From contig JAYUMU010000114.1 in NCBI GenBank assembly GCA_043762325.1, positions 1 to 45,522 of the forward strand: a DNA stretch of 45,522 nt, read 5' to 3'. Made by a program: the position numbers and the translations under genes. Below are positions 8,813-17,680 of the stretch, piece after piece. The notes beneath the pieces were generated by a model. The model was given only the letters and a program-made list of their open reading frames with translations, had not been told where the DNA came from and ran no database searches. Each line of letters opens with the position of its first letter. Within the stretch, counting starts at the first letter, position 1. This stretch comes from JANXSS01 sp025356535 (GTDB taxonomy: Bacteria; Pseudomonadota; Gammaproteobacteria; Burkholderiales; Burkholderiaceae_D).

Positions 8813-9716
8813 TACGTTCGCTACTCGCTGAGCATCCACGTCGTACAACGCCCCAGGTCTGCTCGCCGGCTGCAGGTTATAAGGCAACCGGTCAACGGCA
8901 ATTTTCTTGCTGAAATAAATGCAACTAACAGTTTGCAGGACACTTCTTTTTCTTTTTCTTTTTCTTTTTCTTTTGGCTAGGGCGTTAGGCTTCTTGTCTG
9001 GTTTATGGGTTTATTTTTTTCGATAATTGAGCACCGGTTTTCAGTCATGGCTTGTAGTGTTGCTGCTTCAGGTTGTGGCGTTGCTGCTTGGGGTAAGTTG
9101 TTCTGCGTGCATACAAATTATCGTTAGATGCATTATGTATTTGTAGTGGTTTAGCTGTCTTGGGCGTGCCAGCCAGTAAAGTGCCGACCGGCGAACCATT
9201 ATTATTTACATAATGTTTATTATACGAATGAATTGTGTTACGGCTAAATTAGAATGTCTCCAAAAAACGGCATGTGCGACAGGTTGAAAAATAGTGCATG
9301 GCCGCGCAGGCCCGGGGCCGGTGTCTGCCACGCAGACGCTTTACCGTTCCCTTGCTGAAGCAGGCTGGCGTCACCCGGTCCTTCGAGAAAATTTTCCACG
9401 CGCATACGCGCGCCATGCAACCCTTCGAACCGGATTGCGGTTGTACAACGCGCTTGTCGCGCTCCCCACGGCACGCCCTGCGCCTTGCACCGCGGCCCTA
9501 ATCGCTGCGCATCACATACACACCAATGTGAATTTGGCTCTGGCGTTCAGCTACCTGACGCGCAACATTGGCGATGCCCCTGTCCAGGCAAGCAGCGCCG
9601 GGAAGCGGTTCAGGTAGTTTCGCCTTACAACACGTAAATGCCGATTGCAATCGATCACTGTTTCCGGGTGTCGCTATCATTGCACCCTTGCAACACTTTG
9701 GAACATGGTGCTGAAC
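8813..9716. other. AT-rich geneless stretch of about 900 bases
   Basis: From about 8900 to 9300 the base composition falls well below the rest of the window. This part holds a CTTTTT microsatellite (8944-8974), an imperfect repeat (gttgctgctt at about 9059 and 9080) and runs such as attatttacataatgtttat near 9200. From 9300 to 9640 GC rises again, but frames there lack good starts and family features. The region may be a remnant of transferred DNA or a long regulatory leader for the gene at 9717. I see no tRNA or attachment site. Confidence 0.55.
8944..8974. repeat. CTTTTT hexanucleotide microsatellite
   Basis: Cytosines at 8946, 8952, 8958, 8964 and 8970 are spaced exactly six bases apart in an otherwise all-T tract, giving four full units and a partial one. 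Such tracts are prone to slippage; this one is outside coding sequence. Confidence 0.9.
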
Positions 9717-11879
9717 ATGACTATTCCTTGCATAACCGATCCCGCCTCCGGCTCATTGGCATTGCGGCTACTGCAATCGGAGACGGGCGAATCCGCAATG
9801 TCGCCGGGGTCGGCCTTGCCTGAGGGATATTCAGCGTCATCGAGGCGCCGCAGCGCCAGCAGCTTGCAGGAAGACATGGCTACGTCGCGCAACACCAGGC
9901 CTCGCATTACACCATCACCGGAAACGCCACTGGAAAAGCTGCCGCCTTTTTTAAAGAACCACGTCGGCAGTTTTTTTGCCCTCGGAAGCAAACATGCAAG
10001 CAGGCTGCAGGTTCAAAGCAAGCAGCTTCATGGCGCCTTCCATGAACAGGCGCTGGCCGACCGGCTGGCGTGCGCGCTCGATTCCCCACCGCCAGCACCT
10101 GTCCCGAGCAGTCATTTCATCGGCATCATCGACGCAGCCGAGGCATTGCCGCCAGCGTTACGCTGCGCGGTGCTGGAACGGATCCCGCCCCGGCTTTGCC
10201 GTGACCTGCATCATTGCGGCAACAACATGGAAGCCGTGATCAGCCGATTGATGACAGCCGCTTGTAACGGACTGGATCCAAAACAGCAGTATCTGTTGCT
10301 GGAAAATATCAGCACCGTTTTCGCGTTTCCAGATTTTCGCCGGCATTTCAATAATTTGGGCAGCACTGTCGTCGAAACGCTGCCAATGGCGCGCGTTTTC
10401 AAGCTTTTTTTCCTCAGGATGATGCGGCTGTTCAAGTTTGATCGGGGTGGCAGGGGTCTCTCGACTGCCCTGGCGCAAGATCCGGCACACCGGATCAGCG
10501 CGGGAACCGCTGTCGACAGGGATACGGTCTTGAATCAACATGCCGCCTGCGCCGTGACATCTTTTGCCCGCGGCTTGTACCTAGTGCGCGACCAGGTAAA
10601 GCGTGCCGCGCTCTGGCACTACATGGTCGGGCAATTGGCGCGCTGCGACCTGCAGGTACAGGCGAGCCTGCTGCCGCGGTTGCTGCCATCGATCGCTTTC
10701 CTCGAGCCGCAAGAACGGCGGGTGAACCAATTCGAGAAAATGCTGACGTTGATTTCTCAGCTGCCGCCGGACTTGCAGCCCGAACCTGTGCGCCACGTGC
10801 TGGACCAGCTGGAACACATTGCCGACCCGCAGGCCAATGCAGCATTTTTCGATCGACTGTTCCAAGTCACAGGCAATGCGCCTGCTGCGCACCAGCCTAT
10901 GTTGCTCAGGAATTATGCCAACGCCTTGTATCAGCGCCCGCCCCACGCCCGGGCCGCGCTGTTTGACAGACTCATGGAGCTGACGGCGACAATCCCCGCG
11001 CATGCGCGCGCGCCGATCCTCGAGGCACTGGCCTGCGAGATCGACGTTCATCCGCAAGGCCCGCAGCGCATTGCCGCCTACGATGCACTGTTCCGGGCGA
11101 TAGGCGAGCTACCGGCGCCAGCGCAGAGCGTGCCGGCCGAGCGGCTGTTTTCCGCCATCGAGTGCCTGCCGCCTGACGAGACGCGTCACGTCAGGTTCAT
11201 CGATGCGATCGATTTCATAAGGCTCCATCCCGTCGAAAACCGGTTTGGCATGATTGACCAGCTGCAAGACATGATCTGGTGCCAGCCGAGCATCGCTGCG
11301 GAACGGCATTGCCTGGGCGAGTTGCTGCAGGCATCAAGGGCGCAGTCGGCGCAGCAGCGACAGCATACGATCTCGCTGCTCTACGATGCCGATTTCAGCG
11401 CCTATGAAGACACAGCCAGGTTTTCCCTGGTGCATACGATTTTTCGGGAAGTCACTGCTCTGCCAAAGGCGGAGCAAGGCGCGCTGATCGTGCGGGCCGC
11501 AGCACAGGCGCGCCATATCGAGGCACCCTACATGCAGATGCTTTTCGGCGACCTGATCCGGCATGCCCTTGCCCTGCCGGATGATGTACGTGAAGAGACC
11601 CTGCAGCAGGTCGCAATACAGACTGCCGACGCAGTGCGCACGCTCGACTACGATGGCGTAGCGCCTGGTGAACTGCCCGTGCTTTTCATGGCCCTGGTCC
11701 AAACGTCCGACAAGCTGCCAGTGTCCATGCGCCTCGACTTGCTGGTGCAGCTGAAGCAGTCGCTGAGCAACTGCCCGGGCACATCGCTCGTGGCCGCCAA
11801 CAGCGCGATCACCGCCAAAGTGAATCACCTGCCACCCATGCAGATCCAGCAATTCCTCGACTCCAGCCGCGGCCACTAG
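9717..11879 (+). CDS. Alpha-solenoid repeat protein, candidate secreted effector
   Basis: About 720 residues, without signal peptide or membrane segments. The first ~75 residues are Ser/Arg/Pro-rich and probably disordered (ASSRRRSASSLQED, RPRITPSPETPLEKLPPFL). The rest is helical with units of about 40 residues built on a pattern like FDRLFxxxxxLPxxxRxxxLxxLA. Five consecutive units begin near RVNQFEKML, AAFFDRLF, AALFDRLM, AAYDALFR and RFIDAIDF. Weaker ones lie near SHFIGIIDAAEALPP and at the C-terminus. This resembles HEAT-like repeat type III effectors (SKWP/XopAD class) in architecture only; no sequence match is claimed. Starts at 9705 and 9717 are both possible, and no strong Shine-Dalgarno decides. 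No hrpII box lies upstream. Confidence 0.75.
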   Translation: MTIPCITDPASGSLALRLLQSETGESAMSPGSALPEGYSASSRRRSASSLQEDMATSRNTRPRITPSPETPLEKLPPFLKNHVGSFFALGSKHASRLQVQSKQLHGAFHEQALADRLACALDSPPPAPVPSSHFIGIIDAAEALPPALRCAVLERIPPRLCRDLHHCGNNMEAVISRLMTAACNGLDPKQQYLLLENISTVFAFPDFRRHFNNLGSTVVETLPMARVFKLFFLRMMRLFKFDRGGRGLSTALAQDPAHRISAGTAVDRDTVLNQHAACAVTSFARGLYLVRDQVKRAALWHYMVGQLARCDLQVQASLLPRLLPSIAFLEPQERRVNQFEKMLTLISQLPPDLQPEPVRHVLDQLEHIADPQANAAFFDRLFQVTGNAPAAHQPMLLRNYANALYQRPPHARAALFDRLMELTATIPAHARAPILEALACEIDVHPQGPQRIAAYDALFRAIGELPAPAQSVPAERLFSAIECLPPDETRHVRFIDAIDFIRLHPVENRFGMIDQLQDMIWCQPSIAAERHCLGELLQASRAQSAQQRQHTISLLYDADFSAYEDTARFSLVHTIFREVTALPKAEQGALIVRAAAQARHIEAPYMQMLFGDLIRHALALPDDVREETLQQVAIQTADAVRTLDYDGVAPGELPVLFMALVQTSDKLPVSMRLDLLVQLKQSLSNCPGTSLVAANSAITAKVNHLPPMQIQQFLDSSRGH

Positions 11880-11954
11880 CGTTGGCATCGACTGGCCGAC
11901 GACGCGAAAGCGCCGCCCGTTTCCAGGGTCGTCAAGCGATCATTGCTTCGGCCC

Positions 11955-12788
11955 TCAGATCATTGCAAGCGGCTGCGGGATGGTTGGCGCCGGAAACAAC
12001 GCCGCCAGTTCCGCGCGCTGGGCCGGCGTCAGCGGCTGCGTGATTGCGCGCAAATTTTCCTCAAGCCGGATGCGGTGGCTGGTCTTCGGTATGACGAAGA
12101 CATCCTGCTGTGCCAGCAACCAGCCGAGCGCTGCATGGGTCGGCGTGATCGCATGCCGCCTTGCAAACTCATTGAGCTTGCGGTGCTTCAGCAGCGCGCC
12201 CTGCTCCAGCGGCGAATAGGCCATCACCGATATGCCCTGTTGCCGGCAGAACGGCAGCAGGTCGAGTTCGACCGCGCGTCGCGTCAGGTTGTACAGGATC
12301 TGGTTGGTGGCAACGGCCTGCCCGCCAGCCAGCGCGCACCACTCGCGCATGGCAGCGGTATCGAGGTTGCTGACGCCAAAATGCCGGATCTTGCCCTGGC
12401 GCTGCAGCGCCAGCAGCCCATCGAGGACCTGCGCCAGCGGCACCGCGCCCCGCCAGTGCAGCAGGTACATGTCGAGGCGATCGGTGCGCAGGCGCTGCAA
12501 CGAGCGTTCGCAGGCCGCTGCCATGGCGGCCGGCGTCGCATTGTGCGGATAGACCTTGCTGACCAAAAAAGCGGCATCGCGGCGACCGGCGAGCGCCTCC
12601 CCGATCAGGGATTCGGACTGGCCGTCGCCGTACATTTCTGCCGTGTCGATAAGCGACAGGCCGGCGTCGAGGCCGGCCTGCAGGGTTGCGATCTCTTCGG
12701 CGCGGCGGCTGCGGTCTTCGCCGATGCACCAGGTACCCATGCCGAGGGCGGTGACGGCTTCGCCTGAAGGCAATATAATTTTCTGCAT
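11955..12788 (-). CDS. Aldo/keto reductase
   Basis: 277 residues, cytoplasmic (beta/alpha)8 barrel that reduces carbonyls with NAD(P)H. The AKR catalytic tetrad is complete: Asp48 and Tyr53 in LIDTAEMYGDG, Lys78 in LVSKVYP and His111 in YLLHWRG. Cofactor-binding elements VSNLD, QILYNL, AYSPLEQG and VIPKTS follow in the usual order. The start at 12788 is fixed by GGAGG just upstream and by the typical beginning MQKIILPSGE. The opposite-strand lipoprotein gene begins at 12787, so the two start codons overlap. The gene converges with the solenoid gene. Substrate unknown. Confidence 0.93.
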   Translation of the reverse strand: MQKIILPSGEAVTALGMGTWCIGEDRSRRAEEIATLQAGLDAGLSLIDTAEMYGDGQSESLIGEALAGRRDAAFLVSKVYPHNATPAAMAAACERSLQRLRTDRLDMYLLHWRGAVPLAQVLDGLLALQRQGKIRHFGVSNLDTAAMREWCALAGGQAVATNQILYNLTRRAVELDLLPFCRQQGISVMAYSPLEQGALLKHRKLNEFARRHAITPTHAALGWLLAQQDVFVIPKTSHRIRLEENLRAITQPLTPAQRAELAALFPAPTIPQPLAMI

Positions 12789-13200
12789 GAATCCTCCAGT
12801 CTTGCTGAAAATCCTGCGCGCGACGGTATCTGCGCCGTCAATGATCGCCTGCGCATTCCTGGCCGGCTGCACCGGCATGGGTCCCGCTCCCGCCAGTCGG
12901 GCAACCGTGCAGCCGGAGGCTTTCACGCATCGTTCCACGGCCGAGCCGATTCAACGATACTACAGGTGCGTCTCCGATGCCGCCCTGCCGATGGCCGGCG
13001 CGCCGGGTAGTGCACGCGACATTGCCGGTGCGGCAGCGGCGCGCTGCGAGGCGGCACTGCGTGCGATCGTGCAGGCGCTGGAGGATGAAAATGCCGGAAC
13101 GGCGTTGGGCGACACCTATGCGAATGCCTACGGCGACACGCTCAGGAAGCAGGTGATCCGCCACACGGCCGCAAAGGTGGCCGTGGCGAGGAAAAGATAG
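12787..13200 (+). CDS. Hypothetical lipoprotein (137 aa)
   Basis: N-terminal hydrophobic segment ending in the lipobox LAGC (CAFLAGCTG), then a Pro/Ala linker and a helical domain. The domain has two conserved-looking cysteines (YYRCVSDAAL, AARCEAALRAI) and a basic C-terminus KVAVARKR. The start is uncertain: the ATG at 12787 overlaps the divergent reductase start and has only a weak upstream site, and the ATG at 12841 would leave a very short signal. Function unknown; anchored in the envelope. Confidence 0.65.
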   Translation: MNPPVLLKILRATVSAPSMIACAFLAGCTGMGPAPASRATVQPEAFTHRSTAEPIQRYYRCVSDAALPMAGAPGSARDIAGAAAARCEAALRAIVQALEDENAGTALGDTYANAYGDTLRKQVIRHTAAKVAVARKR

Positions 13201-13215
13201 CTGTCGCGTCACCCG

Positions 13216-14208
13216 TCATGCAGGTGCGAGCGCATGCACGCCCGCAGTGATCTCGTAGGAGCGCAGGCGCGCCGCATGATCGAAAACCTGGGACGTGATC
13301 ATCAGTTCATCGGCGCCGGTGCGGGCAATGAAGGCATCCATCTGGCGCGCCACCGTCTCGGGCGAGCCGATTGCCGAGGATGACAGCACCGATGCGAGCA
13401 TCTCCCGCTCCATCGGTCCGATGCGTTGCAGGTAATCGGCCATGGGCGGCGGCAGTTGCGACGGCCGGCCGCTGCGCAGGTTGACGAAGGCCTGTTGCAT
13501 CGACGTTGCCAGAACGGCGGCTTCGGCATCGGTGTCGGCTGCAAACACATTAAAGCCCAGCATGACGTAGGGTTTTGCCAGGCGCGCCGACGGCCGGAAG
13601 CTCGTGCGATAGGTCTCGATCGCCTGCATCATCTGTGCCGGTGCAAAGTGCGATGCGAAGGCATACGGCAGGCCGAGTGCCGCAGCGAGCTGGGCGCCAA
13701 ACAGGCTCGAACCGAGAATCCACATCGGTACGTCGAGGCCGGCGCCGGGCACGGCGTGCACCGGCTGGCGCGAGGCTGCGGAAAAATAATCCATCAGCTC
13801 CATGACATCCTGCGGGAACGCGTCGGCATCGGACTGCAGGTTGCGGCGCAGGGCGCGCGCCGTCACCTGATCCGAGCCGGGCGCCCGCCCCAGTCCCAGG
13901 TCGATGCGGCCGGGGAAAAGCGACTCGAGCGTGCCGAACTGCTCGGCCACCGTCAGCGGCGCGTGGTTGGGCAGCATGATGCCACCGGCGCCGATGCGGA
14001 TGGTCGAAGTGGCGCTTGCCACGTAACACATCAGTACCGCCGTGGCGGCGCTGGCGATGCCCGGCATGCCGTGGTGTTCAGCCAGCCAGTAGCGCCGGTA
14101 ACCGAGGCGCTCGCCTAGCTGGGCCAGGTCGCGCGAATTGCGAAACGATGCACCGGCATTGCTGCCTTGCGCGATCGGCGAAAGATCGAGTATGGAAAGT
14201 GGCGTCAT
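13216..14208 (-). CDS. LLM-class flavin-dependent oxidoreductase
   Basis: 330 residues of the luciferase-like monooxygenase fold (FMN/FMNH2-dependent, cytoplasmic TIM barrel). Motifs in order: LDLSPIAQG at the N-terminus, YWLAEHHGMPGIAS, RIGAGGIMLPNHAPLTVAEQF, RIDLGLGRAPGSD and the late SSAIGSPETVARQM. This set is typical of the bacterial-luciferase-alpha-like subgroup (YhbW-type). I start at the ATG at 14208 because family members begin close to the first strand; longer in-frame extensions have poor codon use. It lies downstream of the MocR gene on the same strand, 97 bases apart. Substrate unknown. Confidence 0.9.
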   Translation of the reverse strand: MTPLSILDLSPIAQGSNAGASFRNSRDLAQLGERLGYRRYWLAEHHGMPGIASAATAVLMCYVASATSTIRIGAGGIMLPNHAPLTVAEQFGTLESLFPGRIDLGLGRAPGSDQVTARALRRNLQSDADAFPQDVMELMDYFSAASRQPVHAVPGAGLDVPMWILGSSLFGAQLAAALGLPYAFASHFAPAQMMQAIETYRTSFRPSARLAKPYVMLGFNVFAADTDAEAAVLATSMQQAFVNLRSGRPSQLPPPMADYLQRIGPMEREMLASVLSSSAIGSPETVARQMDAFIARTGADELMITSQVFDHAARLRSYEITAGVHALAPA

Positions 14209-14305
14209 TGAATCGATATAAGGGCATTGGCCGAAAATGCAATGCATGTCGGAAAAGCCGTGTCGGGCGGCCGATGGCGCATTTTCAACCGACAGAGGAT
14301 GCGTA

Positions 14306-15775
14306 TCACCGGCCGTCTGCAACCAGCAAGGCGGGACCATCGGCGGCCTGGCGAACCAGGCCGCCCAGCGTACCGATCGCATGGGCGGTCGCCTGATCCG
14401 CGGGCGCTGCACAGTTCAGGCGAAGGTGGCTGCGCAGCTGCCCGGACGCCGAAAACAGCGGACCGGGCATGAACGCGATGCGTTGCGCGACTGCCTGCCT
14501 GTGCAATGCCGGGACATCGACCTGTGCCGGCAGCGCCACCCACAGCACGAATCCGCCCTGCGGCTGCGACAGGCGGCATTGATCCGGGAATGCGGCGGCG
14601 ACCAGGTCGCTCATGGCAGCAATGCGTTGCGCCATCAGGCGCCGCATGCTGCGCAGGTGGGCGTCGTAACCGCTGCTGCCGATGAAATCGGCTACCACTG
14701 CCTGCGCGAGATGACTGGTGGCGCCGCTGGTGACGGTTTTAAGGAAGGCTACCCGTGGCGCATATTTGCCGGCGGCGACATAGCCGGCGCGCATGCTGGG
14801 GCCGAGCAGCTTGGCATACGATGAACAAAGCAGGATTTTGCCGGTGGTGTCGTAAGCTTTTACCGGCAAGGGCTGGCGCGGGGCAAAGCAGAGCTGGCGG
14901 TAGATGTCGTCTTCGATCACGGCGATGTCGAAGCGGGACGCCAGTTCGGCCAGGCGCTGCTTGTGCGCCTCGGGCATGATGCTGCCGGTCGGGTTGTTCG
15001 CGTTGGGTATCAGCAGGCAAGCCTGCACCAGGCCTTCGCGCATGGCCAATTCCAGCGCCGGCAGCGACACGCCGGTGGCCGCGTCGCTCGGGATTTCGAG
15101 CGCCTTCAGGCCCAGGCTTTCCAGTAACTGCAGCAGGACGAAATAGGTGGCCGACTCGACGGCCACGGTGTCGCCCGGCTTGGTGACGGCGCGCAAACAC
15201 AGGCCGACCGCCTCGGTGCAGGAACTGGTGGCCACGATCTCCTCGGCATCGAGCTGTCCCCAGTCGAGCGCGCGGCGCAGGATCTGGCGCACGAACCCCG
15301 GCTCGGCCTGCCTGAAATAGCTCTGGTTGGAAAACAGCGCCGGGCCGCCGCGGGCCACATTGCGCACGCTGCGCTGCAGGCGGGCAACCGGCAGCATGTC
15401 GTCCGGCGGCAGCGCCGAGCCGAGCTGCACCATGCCCGGCACGTCGTGCGTGCGCAGGACTTCGACGAGAAAATTGCTGACGGCGACATGCGCCGGCCCG
15501 GGCAGCTGCGTCGGCGCTGGCACTGCCGCCAGGTGCCGCACACGCGGTCGCACATAGAATCCGGCCTGCGGCCGGGCCTCGACCAGCCCCCGGTCCTCCA
15601 GCAGGCGCGAGGCCTGCATGACGGTTGAAACCGACAGGCGTTTTTGCTCTGCCAGGCGGCGAATCGACGGCAGGCGTTCACCCGTCATCAGTACCCCGCC
15701 GAGGATGGCCGCAGCCAGTTCGTCGGCCAGTCGTTCGTAGAGCGTGGCCCGGTGTATCACCGCATCGGTCGTCAT
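14306..15775 (-). CDS. MocR-type GntR/aminotransferase transcriptional regulator
   Basis: 489 residues. Residues 9-78 form a GntR winged helix-turn-helix (LPSIRRLAEQKRLSVSTV is the recognition region). Residues ~110-480 are a fold-type-I aminotransferase-like domain: NPTG at 261-264, EDDIYR near 288, the PLP lysine Lys322 in SSYAKLLGP, and Arg329. This is the MocR/PdxR architecture, in which a PLP or amine effector is sensed by the C-terminal domain. An intact Lys322 indicates PLP binding. It is a likely regulator of the LLM monooxygenase downstream or of distant genes. Many MocR proteins act on divergent targets, but the gene upstream is on the same strand and has its own hrpII promoter. Confidence 0.92.
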   Translation of the reverse strand: MTTDAVIHRATLYERLADELAAAILGGVLMTGERLPSIRRLAEQKRLSVSTVMQASRLLEDRGLVEARPQAGFYVRPRVRHLAAVPAPTQLPGPAHVAVSNFLVEVLRTHDVPGMVQLGSALPPDDMLPVARLQRSVRNVARGGPALFSNQSYFRQAEPGFVRQILRRALDWGQLDAEEIVATSSCTEAVGLCLRAVTKPGDTVAVESATYFVLLQLLESLGLKALEIPSDAATGVSLPALELAMREGLVQACLLIPNANNPTGSIMPEAHKQRLAELASRFDIAVIEDDIYRQLCFAPRQPLPVKAYDTTGKILLCSSYAKLLGPSMRAGYVAAGKYAPRVAFLKTVTSGATSHLAQAVVADFIGSSGYDAHLRSMRRLMAQRIAAMSDLVAAAFPDQCRLSQPQGGFVLWVALPAQVDVPALHRQAVAQRIAFMPGPLFSASGQLRSHLRLNCAAPADQATAHAIGTLGGLVRQAADGPALLVADGR

Positions 15776-15913
15776 GCCGCCTGGTTTCCTGGCTCGTCCA
15801 AGGCAGACAGGACGAACCGTTTTAAAAATGCATTGTATTTCTTTTGGATTGAGATCCTTTGAATTGCACGCCCGGCCTTGAAAAAGATGCCCGCAAAAAG
15901 TCGACAGCCCGCA

Positions 15914-17680
15914 TCACCAGATCTTGTTTGCATGGGCGTTATCGACCAGCTTGATCGCATAGTCGGGGATGAACGATCCTGCCGGAGCGATGCGGCCATC
16001 CGCGTGCCATGGCGTCTTGATCCAGTTGTATGCCGACACATTCGGGTTCTGAATGATCGCCTGGTCGGTCGTGGGGCGATAGCCGGACGCCGCGCCATCC
16101 ATCTCGGCCCAGGATGCGGTACCGGTAGCGTGACCTTCGACCCCGTTGCGGGCGGTTTCGACACTGTAGTGAACACCCGTCACGCCGCGTTTCGCCAGTT
16201 CGGCAACCACGGCGTCGCCATAGTTCGTGAGCTTTCCGACCGGCGTGAAACTCGATTCGCCCACCGAGAAATTCCGCGCTTTTTCGATGCCTGATTCGAT
16301 CAGCAGCTCAGCGACCTTTGCCGGCGGTGCCCATCCCGGTCCACCCGCTGCGATGCTGACGGTGGTGTTTGGCTGCGCAGTCAGGATGTCGACGGCCTGA
16401 TGCATCAATTGGCGCCGGGCGCTGCCTGCTGCAGGATCCATCCTGGTGCTGTGCATGAGCGCGTCGGGTTCCAGAATCACATCGGCCTTGCGGTTGCCGA
16501 TGCTTTGCGCAACCGTATTGACGTTTGCGAGGTAGGCCTCGCTGCTTGCCGCGCCGCCCTTCGAGAAATTCCCGAGATCGCGGCCGGGGATGTCGTACAT
16601 CGTCAACAGGCCTTTTTTACCGGCGGCCTCGGCGCCGTCCATGTAATTCTTGATTTCGCGCCCGTCGTACTGGCTGCCATTGAACCATTTTGACACGGGT
16701 TGCTGGCTCAGTTCCCGCAACGCCGCCGCTCCGGCCGGATCTGTTTTTTCTCGTTTTGCAATTTCCGCTTCCAGCGCCGGATCGCGTGCCACGTAGGTAT
16801 CGGTGCTGCCCTGCGGGCCTGCTGCCTGCGATGGGGCCGACGGCGCAACCGCTACCTCAGGCGTACCCGTCAGATGGGAAAGCTTCGACGAATTGGCCAG
16901 GGACTGTGACTGATACGGCGAGCCTGCCGGCGTCTGCAAGGCTGCCCCCGATGGGCCGCCCTGGCCGCCGGTTGCATGCGAACCGGATACGTTGCCGCCG
17001 CCTGTCTGCATGCCACTGGAGGCACGCGGCGCCCCCTGCGGGATGCCACTGTTACCGGTGCCGCTATCGCCGTTGCCGCCGTCCGCCGGTTGCGACAGCT
17101 GCAAGAACAATGACAGGATCCTGTCGATCTGTTCCGGCGGAATACCAAGGACCTGCAACAGATAACGCAGGTCATCCATGATCTGCGACGCAGGGTCCGC
17201 GCCGCCTGATGCATTCGCCGGGCTGGCCATGGCATTGGTCGCCGTTGGCCACGTTGCGCCAGGATTGACGGCCGACTGCGAGGCTGGCGCTTCCGTGCCG
17301 GCCGGGGCAACCAGCCTGCGAGGTGCGCCCTTCTGACCAAGCCCGCCGGCCGTGCCTGCCGATTCCTGGCCGGCGCGTTGCGCATCAAGAATCGCCGGCG
17401 CCTGCTGGAGTGGCGGGACCATGGTGTTGGTGTTGGCCAGCGCCATCGCAATTTCGTTGATCGCGCTGTCGATGTCGTTGGCGTCCGGCGGCAGGGCGTT
17501 GCCGTCCCGAAGTCTGTCGATGCCGGCTTTCAAACGCGGTTCGGACACGTCAAGCGTCGCGCAAATCTTGTGGATTGCCGCCTGCTCCTTTGCCTCGCGA
17601 TAGGATGCGTCGAGCGTGTAGCTGTCCGCAAGACGCACGGCGGCGTCCTGGCGCCACATCTGCAGTGCTTGGAATCCCAT
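15914..17680 (-). CDS. Harpin-like N-terminus fused to a glycoside hydrolase family 6 domain, predicted type III-secreted
   Basis: 588 residues, no Sec signal. Residues 1-100 are helical. Residues 105-300 are Gly/Ser/Pro/Gln-rich with one amphipathic helix pair (166-196, IMDDLRYLLQVLG and IDRILSLFLQLSQ), a harpin-like composition. Residues ~296-588 are GH6 (beta-1,4-glucanase/cellobiohydrolase): YDIPGRD with Asp368, ILEPDAL with Asp406 (the proton-donor position), VETARNG for the usual IDTSRNG, and YNWIKTPWHADG with Asp561. The usual DAGH motif reads AAGG (444-447). Cysteines normal in secreted bacterial GH6 are gone (RDLG for RDCG, WAEM for WCNP); the only Cys is residue 40. A hrpII promoter lies upstream and AAAGG precedes the ATG. 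Cellulose or another beta-glucan is the expected substrate; activity is uncertain. Confidence 0.85.
   Translation of the reverse strand: MGFQALQMWRQDAAVRLADSYTLDASYREAKEQAAIHKICATLDVSEPRLKAGIDRLRDGNALPPDANDIDSAINEIAMALANTNTMVPPLQQAPAILDAQRAGQESAGTAGGLGQKGAPRRLVAPAGTEAPASQSAVNPGATWPTATNAMASPANASGGADPASQIMDDLRYLLQVLGIPPEQIDRILSLFLQLSQPADGGNGDSGTGNSGIPQGAPRASSGMQTGGGNVSGSHATGGQGGPSGAALQTPAGSPYQSQSLANSSKLSHLTGTPEVAVAPSAPSQAAGPQGSTDTYVARDPALEAEIAKREKTDPAGAAALRELSQQPVSKWFNGSQYDGREIKNYMDGAEAAGKKGLLTMYDIPGRDLGNFSKGGAASSEAYLANVNTVAQSIGNRKADVILEPDALMHSTRMDPAAGSARRQLMHQAVDILTAQPNTTVSIAAGGPGWAPPAKVAELLIESGIEKARNFSVGESSFTPVGKLTNYGDAVVAELAKRGVTGVHYSVETARNGVEGHATGTASWAEMDGAASGYRPTTDQAIIQNPNVSAYNWIKTPWHADGRIAPAGSFIPDYAIKLVDNAHANKIW

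Noticed and set aside
9019..9044. TTCG followed by TTCA with 17-base spacing upstream of the solenoid gene
   Set aside because: Spacing and second half-site both deviate from the hrpII rule, and it is about 700 bases from the gene; other TTCG pairs in 9300-9640 also fail the 16-base spacing.
9294..9617. Possible small genes in the GC-rich part before the solenoid gene
   Set aside because: Three overlapping frames on both strands, none with a good ribosome site, signal or recognisable motif.
15870..15913. Possible terminator after the GH6 gene
   Set aside because: Only a five-base stem (GATGC/GCATC) before a T-run; the flanking GCGGGC copies are direct, not inverted.
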